A stretch of DNA of 14,498 nucleotides. Source: Alphaproteobacteria bacterium. GTDB lineage: Bacteria > Pseudomonadota > Alphaproteobacteria > Rhizobiales > Xanthobacteraceae. Made by a program: the position numbers and the translations under genes. Shown piece by piece: positions 6,770-13,472 of the stretch. Location of the stretch: positions 1 to 14,498 of the forward strand of contig VAZL01000116.1 in the NCBI GenBank assembly GCA_005883445.1, given 5' to 3'. How positions within the stretch are numbered: the stretch's first letter is position 1; each line of letters begins with the position of its first letter. The notes under the pieces were generated by a model, which made no database searches, was not told where the DNA came from, and was given only the letters and a program-made list of their open reading frames with translations.

Positions 6770-7240
6770 TCACGCGCAGCGCGCCGTCTTCCATAGCTGC
6801 GCGGAAGGGATGCTCTCCCAGCCGAATGCATAGTCGCTCGGTCCATGCGCCCACAGATGTTCAAGCCGACCCTTCGCCTCCGCGACGTCGGGCCGATGAC
6901 CCGCTGGCACCCACCACATGACGAAGTGCGGCCGATCCAGCGGCTCGAACCATTCCGGTCGGCGACCGTAGATACGCTTGTGGACCGTCTGCCAGACGAA
7001 ACGTTCCAGCGCGTCGACCGATTCCCACACGGACATGTTCAAGAGCATGCGCGGATCGTCGAAGGCGTGGATGGCGGTGGCGTTGCCGCTGTCATCCTGG
7101 AGCCGCCACACGAAGCCTGGCGTGTGCTCGGCAATCGCGTTGACGCGGTCGAGATTGTTGACGAAGTCGGCCATGCGAGGGTCGTCGAGCGAATAGCGGA
7201 TGCGTCCGATATTCAATTGGGCGAGGTGAAGCGTCGTCAT
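6770..7240 (-). CDS. DUF3291 family protein embedded between nuoF and nuoG
   Basis: This 156-residue soluble protein matches what I know of the DUF3291 family, which has a dimeric alpha/beta-barrel (ABM/EthD-like) fold and no assigned reaction. Recognisable segments are HLAQLNIGR at the N-terminus, NLDRVNAIAEHTPGFVWRLQD (around 29-49), MSVWESVDALERFVWQTVH (around 69-87), WFEPLDRPHFVMWWVPAGHRP (around 96-116) and RLEHLWAHGPSDYAF. It starts 15 bases after the nuoF stop in the same direction, so it belongs to the nuo transcription unit. No signal peptide or membrane helix is visible. This is not a standard position for the family, and its role, if any, in complex I is unknown. It has a normal family length and looks intact. 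Confidence 0.88.
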   Translation of the reverse strand: MTTLHLAQLNIGRIRYSLDDPRMADFVNNLDRVNAIAEHTPGFVWRLQDDSGNATAIHAFDDPRMLLNMSVWESVDALERFVWQTVHKRIYGRRPEWFEPLDRPHFVMWWVPAGHRPDVAEAKGRLEHLWAHGPSDYAFGWESIPSAQLWKTARCA

Positions 7241-7255
7241 GGAGCGTTCTCTGCT

Positions 7256-8557
7256 TTACTCCGCCGCCACCCGTACGGGCTCCGGGTGCGGGTTTGCGCT
7301 GTAGTCGTCGATGCGCCGCTCGATCTCGTGGCGGAAGTGGCGGATCAGCCCCTGCACGGGCCAGGCCGCGCCGTCGCCGAACGCGCAGATGGTGTGGCCC
7401 TCGATTTGGGTCGTGACCTCCATCAGCATGTCGATCTCGCGCTTGTGCGCGCGGCCTTCTGCCATGCGGCTGAGCACCCGCCACATCCAACCCATGCCCT
7501 CGCGGCAGGGCGTGCACTGGCCGCAGCTCTCGTGCTTGTAGAAATACGAGATGCGGGCCATGGCGCGGATGATGTCGGTCGATTTGTCCATCACGATCAC
7601 CGCCGCCGTGCCGAGCGCGGATTTGAACTCGCGGGTGCCGTCGAAATCCATGAGCAGACGCTCGCAATCGTGCGCCGGGATCAGCGGCATCGAGGAGCCG
7701 CCGGGAATGACGGCGAGCAAGTTGCTCCAACCGCCGCGCACGCCGCCGCAATGGGTGTCGAGCAACTCGCGCAACGGCACCCCCATGGCGTCCTCGACCG
7801 TGCAGGGTTTCTCCACATGGCCGGAAATGCAGAACAGCTTGGTGCCGGTATTGTTCGGCCGCCCGATGCCGGCGAACCAGGCGGCGCCGCGCCGCGCGAT
7901 GTCCGGCACCACCGCGATCGATTCCACGTTGTTGACCGTAGTCGGACAGCCATAGAGGCCGACGTTGGCGGGAAACGGTGGTTTCAGGCGCGGCTGGCCC
8001 TTCTTGCCTTCGAGGCTTTCCAGCAGCGCCGTTTCCTCGCCGCAGATATAGGCGCCGGCGCCGTGGTGCACGATGATGTCGAAATCAAAGCCGTGGACAT
8101 TGTTCTTGCCGATGAGATTGGCCGCATAGGCCTGGTCCACCGCCGCCTGCAGATGCTCGCGTTCGCGGATGAATTCGCCGCGGATGTAGATGAAGCAGGT
8201 ATGAGCACCCATGGCGAAGCCGGCGATCAGGCAGCCTTCGACCAAAAGATGCGGGTCGTGGCGCATGATCTCGCGGTCCTTGCAGGTGCCGGGCTCGGAT
8301 TCATCGGCGTTGACCACGAGATAATGCGGCCGGCCGTCCGACTGCTTGGGCATGAACGACCACTTGAGTCCGGTCGGGAAGCCAGCGCCCCCGCGCCCGC
8401 GCAGCCCCGAGGCCTTCACCTCGTTGATGATCCAATCGCGGCCCTTCTCCAGGATGGCCTTGGTGCCGTCCCAGGCGCCGCGCGCGCGAGCTCCCTCAAG
8501 GCCCCAATCATAGAGGCCATAGAGATTCTTGAAGATGCGATCCTTATCCGCGAGCAT
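7256..8557 (-). CDS. nuoF: NADH-quinone oxidoreductase subunit F (NADH/FMN/N3)
   Basis: NuoF oxidises NADH using FMN and passes electrons to the N3 4Fe-4S cluster. The 433-residue product has the glycine-rich nucleotide site GLRGRGGAGFPTGLKW (51-66), the NADESEPGTCKDRE segment (83-95), the FMN/NADH region GAGAYICGEETALLES (166-181), and all N3 ligands in ESCGQCTPCREG (Cys345, 348, 351) and HTICAFGDGAAWP (Cys391). The start at 8555-8557 (MLADKDRIFKNLYG) is the normal family start and overlaps the nuoE stop as TGATG, indicating coupled translation. The frame is open further upstream, but that part is noise within nuoE. The gene appears intact. Confidence 0.98.
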   Translation of the reverse strand: MLADKDRIFKNLYGLYDWGLEGARARGAWDGTKAILEKGRDWIINEVKASGLRGRGGAGFPTGLKWSFMPKQSDGRPHYLVVNADESEPGTCKDREIMRHDPHLLVEGCLIAGFAMGAHTCFIYIRGEFIREREHLQAAVDQAYAANLIGKNNVHGFDFDIIVHHGAGAYICGEETALLESLEGKKGQPRLKPPFPANVGLYGCPTTVNNVESIAVVPDIARRGAAWFAGIGRPNNTGTKLFCISGHVEKPCTVEDAMGVPLRELLDTHCGGVRGGWSNLLAVIPGGSSMPLIPAHDCERLLMDFDGTREFKSALGTAAVIVMDKSTDIIRAMARISYFYKHESCGQCTPCREGMGWMWRVLSRMAEGRAHKREIDMLMEVTTQIEGHTICAFGDGAAWPVQGLIRHFRHEIERRIDDYSANPHPEPVRVAAE

Positions 8558-9306
8558 CACGACCGCCTGTTCGCCGATGAATCGCCGACGGGAGATTTGG
8601 GCACCGCCGCTTCGCGCACGTTCGCGGGCTCGCCCGGCCACTTGGCGTCGGCATCGCGCAAGGCCGGGTCGTGCAGCGGCCCGCCGTTCCCATGCGCGTA
8701 GAGGGCGGGATCAGTGAGCGTGGTCGGGCCGCCACTCGGCGCTGAGAACTGGCGCGCGACCTGGGGGCCCGGTTTGACCTCTTTGCCGGCCGCCAAATCG
8801 GCTAAGATCTTAGTGAAGTTTTCCGGGGTAAGGTCTTCATAATAATCATAATTGATCTGCGCAACGGGCGCGTTCACGCAGGCCCCCAGGCATTCGACCT
8901 CAACCCACGACAGCTTGCCGTCGCCGCTGATCTGGAGCGGCTCGCCGATCGTGTCGTGGCAGAGTTTGATCAGCTTGTCGGCGCCGCGCAGCACGCACGG
9001 CGTGGTGCCGCAAAGCTGGACGTGGAATTGGCCAACCGGCGCCAAGTTGAACATGGTGTAGAAGGTCGCGACCTCGAGCGCGCGGATCTTGGCCATGCCG
9101 AGGAGATCGGCGACGTGCTCGATCGCCTTTTGCGGCAGCCAGCCGCCGGCCTGCTCTTGCGCGCGCCACAGCAGCGCAAGGATCGCGGAGGCCTGCCTGC
9201 CCTCCGGGTATTTGGCGATCTCGCCCTTGGCCCAATCGAGATTCTCGACCGTGAAGGCGAAGCTCTTGGGCTGGATCGCGGCATCGGCGAGGCGGCGGAC
9301 GCTCAT
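8557..9306 (-). CDS. nuoE: NADH-quinone oxidoreductase subunit E (2Fe-2S, N1a)
   Basis: NuoE is the thioredoxin-fold partner of NuoF and carries the N1a 2Fe-2S cluster. The 249-residue product has the ligands Cys99 and Cys104 (QLCGTTPCVLRG) and Cys139 and Cys143 (VECLGACVNAPV). The helical N-terminal domain includes AILALLWRAQEQAGGWLP (41-58) and the TFYTMFNLAPVG segment. After about residue 175 there is a Pro/Gly/Ala-rich low-complexity tail (roughly 75 residues, including GGPTTLTDPALY) that extends beyond the catalytic fold; C-terminal extensions of NuoE are common in alphaproteobacteria. The start at 9304-9306 overlaps the nuoD stop as TGATG and the stop overlaps nuoF in the same way. Confidence 0.97.
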   Translation of the reverse strand: MSVRRLADAAIQPKSFAFTVENLDWAKGEIAKYPEGRQASAILALLWRAQEQAGGWLPQKAIEHVADLLGMAKIRALEVATFYTMFNLAPVGQFHVQLCGTTPCVLRGADKLIKLCHDTIGEPLQISGDGKLSWVEVECLGACVNAPVAQINYDYYEDLTPENFTKILADLAAGKEVKPGPQVARQFSAPSGGPTTLTDPALYAHGNGGPLHDPALRDADAKWPGEPANVREAAVPKSPVGDSSANRRS

Positions 9307-10496
9307 CAGCGATCGACCTCCCCGAACACGATGTCGAGCGAGCCGAGGATCGCGGTTATGTCGGCGAGCATGTAGCCCCGGCAGAGGAAATCCATGGCCT
9401 GGAGGTGGGCAAAGCCGGGCGCCCGGATTTTGCACTTGTAGGGCTTGTTGCCGCCGTCGGCGATGAGATAGACGCCGAACTCGCCCTTGGGCGCCTCGAC
9501 CGCGGCGTAGACCTCGCCCGCGGGAACGTGAAAGCCTTCGGTGTAGAGCTTGAAGTGGTGGATGAGCGCCTCCATGGAGCGCTTCATCTCGGCGCGCTTG
9601 GGCGGGACGATCTTGTGGTCGACCACCGCGACCGGCCCCTGCCCTTCGCCCGCGGAGAGCTTCTGCAAGCACTGCTCCATGATCTTGGTCGACTGGCGCA
9701 TCTCCTCCATGCGGATGCAATAGCGATCGTAATTGTCGCCGTTCCTGCCCACGGGGATGTCGAAATCGAGCTCGGAGTAGCATTCATAGGGTTGCGCCTT
9801 GCGCAGATCCCATGCCGCGCCCGATCCGCGCACCATCACGCCGGAGAAGCCCCAAGCCCACGCATCGGCGAGCGTGACCACGCCGATGTCGACGTTACGC
9901 TGCTTGAAGATACGGTTGTCGGTGAGCAGGCCCTCGAGATCATCGCAGACCTTGAGGAACGGATCGCAAAACGCGGAGATGTCGTCGATGAGCTTCGGGG
10001 GCAAATCCTGATGCACGCCGCCGACGCGGAAATAGGCGGCATGCAAGCGGCTGCCGGAGGCGCGCTCGTAGAAGCCCATGAGCTTTTCACGCTCTTCAAA
10101 GCCCCAGAGCGGAGGCGTGAGCGCGCCGACATCCATGGCCTGCGTGGTCACGTTGAGGAGATGCGACAGCAGCCGTCCGATCTCGCAGTAGAGCACGCGG
10201 ATGAGCTGCGCGCGCTTGGGCACCGCGAGCCCGAGCAACTTCTCCGCCGCCAGGCAGAAAGCATGCTCCTGGTTCATCGGCGCGACGTAGTCGAGGCGGT
10301 CGAAATACGGGATCGCCTGCAGATAGGTCTTGGCTTCGATCAGCTTTTCGGTCCCGCGATGTAAGAGCCCAATATGCGGATCGACGCGTTCCACCACCTC
10401 GCCGTCGAGTTCCAGCACCAGGCGCAACACGCCGTGCGCCGCCGGGTGCTGCGGCCCGAAATTCAGGGTGAAGTTGCGCAGCTCGGTTTCAGCCAT
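9306..10496 (-). CDS. nuoD: NADH-quinone oxidoreductase subunit D (49 kDa, quinone site)
   Basis: NuoD, related to the large subunit of NiFe hydrogenases, forms the ubiquinone reduction site with NuoB. The 396-residue product begins MAETELRNFTLNFGPQHPAAHGVLR. The quinone-binding histidine and tyrosine correspond to His21 and Tyr70 (49 residues apart, as in Thermus Nqo4 His38 and Tyr87). Other family segments are PHIGLLHRGTEKL, LPPKLIDDI, RGSGAAWDLRKAQPYECY and the C-terminal GSLDIVFGEVDR. The start has AGG about 9 bases upstream; the open frame continues further upstream but is not homologous. It lies 59 bases after nuoC, the largest ordinary gap between Nuo genes here, which holds nothing recognisable. 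Intact. Confidence 0.98.
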   Translation of the reverse strand: MAETELRNFTLNFGPQHPAAHGVLRLVLELDGEVVERVDPHIGLLHRGTEKLIEAKTYLQAIPYFDRLDYVAPMNQEHAFCLAAEKLLGLAVPKRAQLIRVLYCEIGRLLSHLLNVTTQAMDVGALTPPLWGFEEREKLMGFYERASGSRLHAAYFRVGGVHQDLPPKLIDDISAFCDPFLKVCDDLEGLLTDNRIFKQRNVDIGVVTLADAWAWGFSGVMVRGSGAAWDLRKAQPYECYSELDFDIPVGRNGDNYDRYCIRMEEMRQSTKIMEQCLQKLSAGEGQGPVAVVDHKIVPPKRAEMKRSMEALIHHFKLYTEGFHVPAGEVYAAVEAPKGEFGVYLIADGGNKPYKCKIRAPGFAHLQAMDFLCRGYMLADITAILGSLDIVFGEVDR

Positions 10497-10555
10497 GGCA
10501 GCAACCTGGCCATGCGGGCGAAGTGCGAATGCGGAACAGCGAAACGAACGCCATC

Positions 10556-11170
10556 TCAACCGCCCTTCCCGTCGCCCGCCTTCTCGTCGCCCGGCAAGAC
10601 GTAGTTCGGACCTTCCCACGGCGAGAGGAAATCGAAGTTGCGGAATTCCTGCGCGAGCCGCACCGGCTCGTATACGACGCGCTTCTGCTCGTCGTCGTAG
10701 CGCACCTCAACGAATCCGGTGAGCGGGAAATCCTTGCGCAGCGGGTGACCCTCGAATCCATAATCGGTCAGCAGCCGGCGCATGTCCGGATGGCCGGTAA
10801 AGAGCACGCCGTAGAGGTCGTAGGCTTCGCGCTCGAACCAATTCGCACCAGGGAACACGCCGATGATCGACGGCACCGGGGTCGTCTCGTCGACCTCGAT
10901 CTTCAGGCGGATGCGCAGGTTCTGCTTGGGCGAGAGGAAATGATAAACGACGTCAAAGCGCCGTTCGCGCCCCGGCCAGTCGACCGCGGTGACGTCGATG
11001 ATGCTCCAGAACTGGCAGCGTTCGTCGTCGCGCAGGAAGGTGACCACTTTCACGATGTCGTCGGCGTTCGCGCTGATCGTCAGCTCGCCGTGCGCAACCC
11101 GATGATCGCTGACCGAGCCCGGCAGCGCGCCGGCGATCATCTCGCCGAGTTTGTCGAGCGTTTCATCCAT
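10556..11170 (-). CDS. nuoC: NADH-quinone oxidoreductase subunit C (30 kDa)
   Basis: NuoC is a peripheral-arm scaffold subunit that binds NuoD near the quinone site and has no cofactor. The 204-residue product carries the family signature EREAYDLYGVLFTGHPDMRR (starting near residue 113) followed by LLTDYGFEGHPLRKDFPLTGF. Upstream lie the DVTAVDWPGRERRFDVVYHF and FLSPKQNLRIRLK segments. It is a separate gene, not the fused NuoCD of enterobacteria, which supports an alphaproteobacterial source. The start at 11168-11170 (MDETLDKLGEMIAGALPG) follows the nuoB stop by 13 bases and has no strong ribosome binding site. The last 12 or so residues are charged and Gly-rich. Intact. Confidence 0.98.
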   Translation of the reverse strand: MDETLDKLGEMIAGALPGSVSDHRVAHGELTISANADDIVKVVTFLRDDERCQFWSIIDVTAVDWPGRERRFDVVYHFLSPKQNLRIRLKIEVDETTPVPSIIGVFPGANWFEREAYDLYGVLFTGHPDMRRLLTDYGFEGHPLRKDFPLTGFVEVRYDDEQKRVVYEPVRLAQEFRNFDFLSPWEGPNYVLPGDEKAGDGKGG

Positions 11171-11183
11171 GGCGCGAAACCCA

Positions 11184-11759
11184 TCAGCGCTCGATCGTGC
11201 CGGTGCGACGGATCTTCTTCTGCAGCAACAACACGCCGTAGAGCAGCGCTTCGGCGGTTGGCGGGCAGCCGGGAACGTAGATGTCGACCGGCACGATGCG
11301 GTCGCAGCCGCGCACGACCGAATAGGAATAGTGATAATAGCCGCCGCCGTTGGCGCACGAGCCCATGGAGATGACGTAGCGCGGCTCCGGCATCTGGTCG
11401 TAGACCTTGCGCAGCGCGGGCGCCATCTTGTTGGTCAGCGTGCCGGCCACGATCATCACATCGGATTGTCGCGGCGACGCGCGTGGCGCAAAACCGAAGC
11501 GTTCCGCATCGTAGCGCGGCATCGACATCTGCATCATCTCGATCGCGCAGCAGGCGAGCCCGAAGGTCATCCACATCAGCGAGCCGGTGCGCGCCCAGAT
11601 GATGAGATCGTCGCTCGCGGTGACGAGGAAGCCCTTGTCCGAAAGCTCCTGGTTCATGCCGGCGAAGAGAGCGTCATCCGCGCCCACGGGCTTGCCCGTG
11701 CGCGGATCGAGAATGCCCTTGGCGGGCGGAGCGATGACCGCGGTACGCTCTAATCCCAT
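11184..11759 (-). CDS. nuoB: NADH-quinone oxidoreductase subunit B (cluster N2)
   Basis: NuoB (PSST) holds the terminal 4Fe-4S cluster N2, which donates electrons to ubiquinone. The 191-residue product has the tandem cysteines Cys70-Cys71 (FGLACCAIEMM), Cys135 (ISMGSCANGGGYYHYSYSV) and Cys165 (YVPGCPPTAEALLYG), the full N2 ligand set. The segment PRYDAERFGFAPRASPRQSD and VAGTLTNKMAPALRKVYDQM are typical of the family. The start at 11757-11759 is preceded by AAAGGAG with 7 bases spacing, and overlaps the end of nuoA by 10 bases. Intact, and a good marker for taxonomic placement. Confidence 0.98.
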   Translation of the reverse strand: MGLERTAVIAPPAKGILDPRTGKPVGADDALFAGMNQELSDKGFLVTASDDLIIWARTGSLMWMTFGLACCAIEMMQMSMPRYDAERFGFAPRASPRQSDVMIVAGTLTNKMAPALRKVYDQMPEPRYVISMGSCANGGGYYHYSYSVVRGCDRIVPVDIYVPGCPPTAEALLYGVLLLQKKIRRTGTIER

Positions 11760-12115
11760 TCAAGCGCTCCTTTGCGCCATTCATATATGAAGCCGACGGT
11801 CAGAACGCCAAGGAACACCATCATCGACCAATAGCCGTAGAGCCCGAGATCGCCGAGCACGATGGCCCAGGGAAACAGAAACGTCATTTCGAGGTCGAAG
11901 ATGATGAATAGGATGGGGACGAGATAGAAGCGCACGTCGAACTTCATGCGCGCGTCGTCGAAGGCGTTGAAGCCGCACTCGTAGGCGGAGAGCTTCTCCG
12001 GATCGGGCGCCTTGTAGGCGACCAGGAAAGGTACGATCAGCAGCGCGAGCACGATGGCGAGCGCAACCGCGATGAAGATCACGAGCGGGAGGTAATCCAG
12101 CAATAGCTCGTTCAT
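11750..12115 (-). CDS. nuoA: NADH-quinone oxidoreductase subunit A, first gene of operon
   Basis: NuoA (ND3 homologue) is a three-helix membrane subunit at the junction of the two arms of complex I. The 121-residue product has helices around residues 8-33, 64-87 and 95-112. The conserved loop KLSAYECGFN (41-50, with Glu46 and Cys47) and the FDLEMTFLFPWA helix (Asp74, Glu76) are present. The start at 12113-12115 is fixed by a strong ribosome binding site 8 bases upstream. The frame is open further upstream but the extra sequence is Pro/Arg/Ala-rich and not NuoA-like. As first gene, its leader should hold the operon's control signals. It overlaps nuoB by 10 bases. Confidence 0.98.
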   Translation of the reverse strand: MNELLLDYLPLVIFIAVALAIVLALLIVPFLVAYKAPDPEKLSAYECGFNAFDDARMKFDVRFYLVPILFIIFDLEMTFLFPWAIVLGDLGLYGYWSMMVFLGVLTVGFIYEWRKGALEWD

Positions 12116-12123
12116 CGGCGATC

Positions 12124-12131
12124 TCACCTCC
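12124..12131 (-). promoter_or_regulatory. Strong ribosome binding site of nuoA
   Basis: The minus strand reads GGAGGTGA, 8 bases before the nuoA ATG. It is an extended match to the 3' end of 16S rRNA and stronger than any other Shine-Dalgarno sequence in the operon, which fits a first gene that must recruit ribosomes for a coupled series of cistrons. Confidence 0.8.
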
Positions 12132-12155
12132 GACGTCCCGGCCCCGCACGGAAAG

Positions 12156-12174
12156 CCCGCCCCCGCCCCCACCC
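12156..12174 (-). promoter_or_regulatory. Potential G-quadruplex in the nuoA leader
   Basis: On the nuo coding strand the sequence is GGGTGGGGGCGGGGGCGGG: four G runs of 3, 5, 5 and 3 separated by single bases. Single-base loops are the most stable arrangement for a quadruplex. It lies 40 bases upstream of the nuoA start codon and 24 bases upstream of its ribosome binding site, so it would be in the mRNA if transcription begins upstream of it. Whether the structure forms or regulates anything is inference. Confidence 0.45.
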
Positions 12175-12420
12175 GCGGCCAAGGTGCCGCAGGCGCTTGC
12201 GAAATCGCCCTTGTCACAGATCGGATTCGTTCCAAGGACGGGCTCAGGGAGGGCTTAGCGCAGTGCACAATGGGAGGCAAGCCAGCGGGCGCCAAAAGCT
12301 CCTCCGGCGCGCGCATCACCTGCTCCCGCTGACATCCAGGAACTTAGGTTTCGCGCGGTCCGTCCCAATCGCTCGATTGCGTGTCACCTGAACGTCATCT
12401 TGCAGCCTGAACGCGAGCGA

Positions 12421-12452
12421 GCATCGATCGCAAGCGGCGCAAAGATCGATGC
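12421..12452. repeat. Inverted repeat upstream of the BKACE gene
   Basis: Perfect 9-base arms GCATCGATC (12421-12429) and GATCGATGC (12444-12452) flank a 14-base spacer. The centre lies about 118 bases upstream of the BKACE start codon. It could be an operator for a dimeric regulator or a weak hairpin; there is no T-run to suggest a terminator. Each arm contains the palindrome ATCGAT, so some symmetry is expected by chance. Confidence 0.4.
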
Positions 12453-12544
12453 CGCTGTCTTCGAGCGCATCTGCGCCAGGGAACCTCTGGGCTTCGGCCC
12501 CATCCTCGCGCTAGGCTTCGCCGCAACCATACGTCGGTGGCGAG

Positions 12545-12549
12545 GGAGG
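12545..12549 (+). promoter_or_regulatory. Ribosome binding site deciding the BKACE start
   Basis: GGAGG ends 5 bases before the ATG at 12555. It favours this start over an in-frame ATG at 12537, which would lie upstream of the site and would add six residues not typical of the family. Confidence 0.65.
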
Positions 12550-12554
12550 CGGAC

Positions 12555-13442
12555 ATGCAACGCAAGGTCATGATCTCGTGCGCGGTGACCGGCTCGGCGG
12601 ACACCCCCGGCCGCAACCCGGCGGTGCCGGTGACCCCCGAGCAGATCGCGCAATCCGCCATCGATGCGGCCAAGGCGGGCGCGGCAATCGTTCACATCCA
12701 CGTGCGCGATCCCAAGACCACGCGGCCCAGCATGGATCCTTCCCTCTACAAAGAGGTCGTGGACCGCATCAGGGGAAGCGGCAGCGACGTCCTCATCAAC
12801 CTCACCACCGGGCCGGGGGCGCGCTTCGTGCCGGGTGAGGACGACCCGCAAAAACCCGGCCCGGGCACGACCATCAAGCCACCGGCCGAACGCGTCCGCC
12901 ATGTCGTCGCGCTCAAGCCCGACATCTGCAGCCTCGATATGGGCAGCATGAATATGGGCCCGCACGTCTTCATCAATACGCCCTCGCATCTCGAAGCCAT
13001 GGCGGTCGCGATCCGCGATGCCGGCGTGCTGCCGGAGTTGGAAGTGTTCGAGACCGGCCATCTCCTGCTCGCCAAGCGCTTGATCGAGAGTGGACACATC
13101 AAGGCGCCGGGCATGTTCCAGATCTGCCTCGGCATCGCCTGGGCGCAGCCGGCCACGCCCGAGGCCATGGGCTATATGCGAAGCTTGCTGCCGGGGGGCT
13201 CACCCTGGTTCGCGTTCGGCATATCGCTGCATCAATTTCCGATGGTGGCGCAGGCGGTCCTGCTCGGAGGTCATCCTCGGGTGGGCCTCGAGGACAACAT
13301 CTATCTCGAAAAGGGCAAGCTCGCGCCGAGCAACGCCGCGCTGGTGGAGAAGGCGGCCAAGATCGTCGAGATTCTCGGCGATACCATCGCCACTCCGGCC
13401 GACGCCCGCGCAATCCTCGGATTGAAAGCAGCGACGCCCTAA
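12555..13442 (+). CDS. Beta-keto acid cleavage enzyme (BKACE, DUF849 family)
   Basis: The BKACE family, including 3-keto-5-aminohexanoate cleavage enzyme (Kce), is zinc-dependent and condenses a beta-keto acid with acetyl-CoA to give acetoacetate and a new acyl-CoA thioester. The 295-residue product has the usual length and TIM-barrel pattern. The metal ligands are visible: His47 and His49 in AAIVHIHVRDP, and probably Glu246 in RVGLEDNIYL. Other family segments are VMISCAVTGS at the N-terminus, LINLTTGPGARF (80-91), SLDMGSMN, and LEVFETGHL. The substrate cannot be read from the sequence; family members act on different keto acids in lysine, carnitine and other breakdown pathways. It stands alone on the plus strand, divergent from nuo and convergent with the transporter, 30 bases away. 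Intact. Confidence 0.93.
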   Translation: MQRKVMISCAVTGSADTPGRNPAVPVTPEQIAQSAIDAAKAGAAIVHIHVRDPKTTRPSMDPSLYKEVVDRIRGSGSDVLINLTTGPGARFVPGEDDPQKPGPGTTIKPPAERVRHVVALKPDICSLDMGSMNMGPHVFINTPSHLEAMAVAIRDAGVLPELEVFETGHLLLAKRLIESGHIKAPGMFQICLGIAWAQPATPEAMGYMRSLLPGGSPWFAFGISLHQFPMVAQAVLLGGHPRVGLEDNIYLEKGKLAPSNAALVEKAAKIVEILGDTIATPADARAILGLKAATP

Positions 13443-13472
13443 ACGCGCGCAAGATCCCCTCGCCGGGCAAAT

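Larger units (their letters stand above)
12116..12554. other. Divergent intergenic region between nuoA and the BKACE gene
   Basis: This 439-base stretch separates two divergently transcribed genes and must hold both promoters. I found the nuoA ribosome binding site, the four-run G tract and one inverted repeat (listed separately). No RNA gene or believable coding region is visible: the short open frames here are Arg- and Pro-rich and have no family resemblance. I could not pick a convincing -35/-10 pair for either direction. Confidence 0.7.

Noticed and set aside
4651..6921. A 756-codon open frame on the plus strand, antisense to nuoG
   Set aside because: It mirrors the nuoG coding frame, is rich in Arg, His, Asp and Gly, and has no recognisable domain. 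Long antisense frames are expected opposite GC-rich genes with strong codon bias.
6845..8701. A 618-codon open frame on the plus strand, antisense to the DUF3291 gene and nuoF
   Set aside because: Same reason: low-complexity composition, no family resemblance, and the opposite strand carries well-supported genes over the whole length.
12254..12280. A possible nuoA promoter on the minus strand (TTGCCT and a CTAAG-like box)
   Set aside because: The spacing is about 15 bases and both boxes are poor matches. I could not separate this from chance in a 439-base region.
12384..13097. A 237-codon open frame on the minus strand, antisense to the BKACE gene
   Set aside because: BKACE has a clear ribosome binding site, start and family motifs; the antisense frame has Asp/Arg/His-rich shadow composition.
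13443..13472. A bidirectional terminator between the BKACE gene and the transporter
   Set aside because: The 30 bases contain no stable inverted repeat followed by a T-run in either direction.
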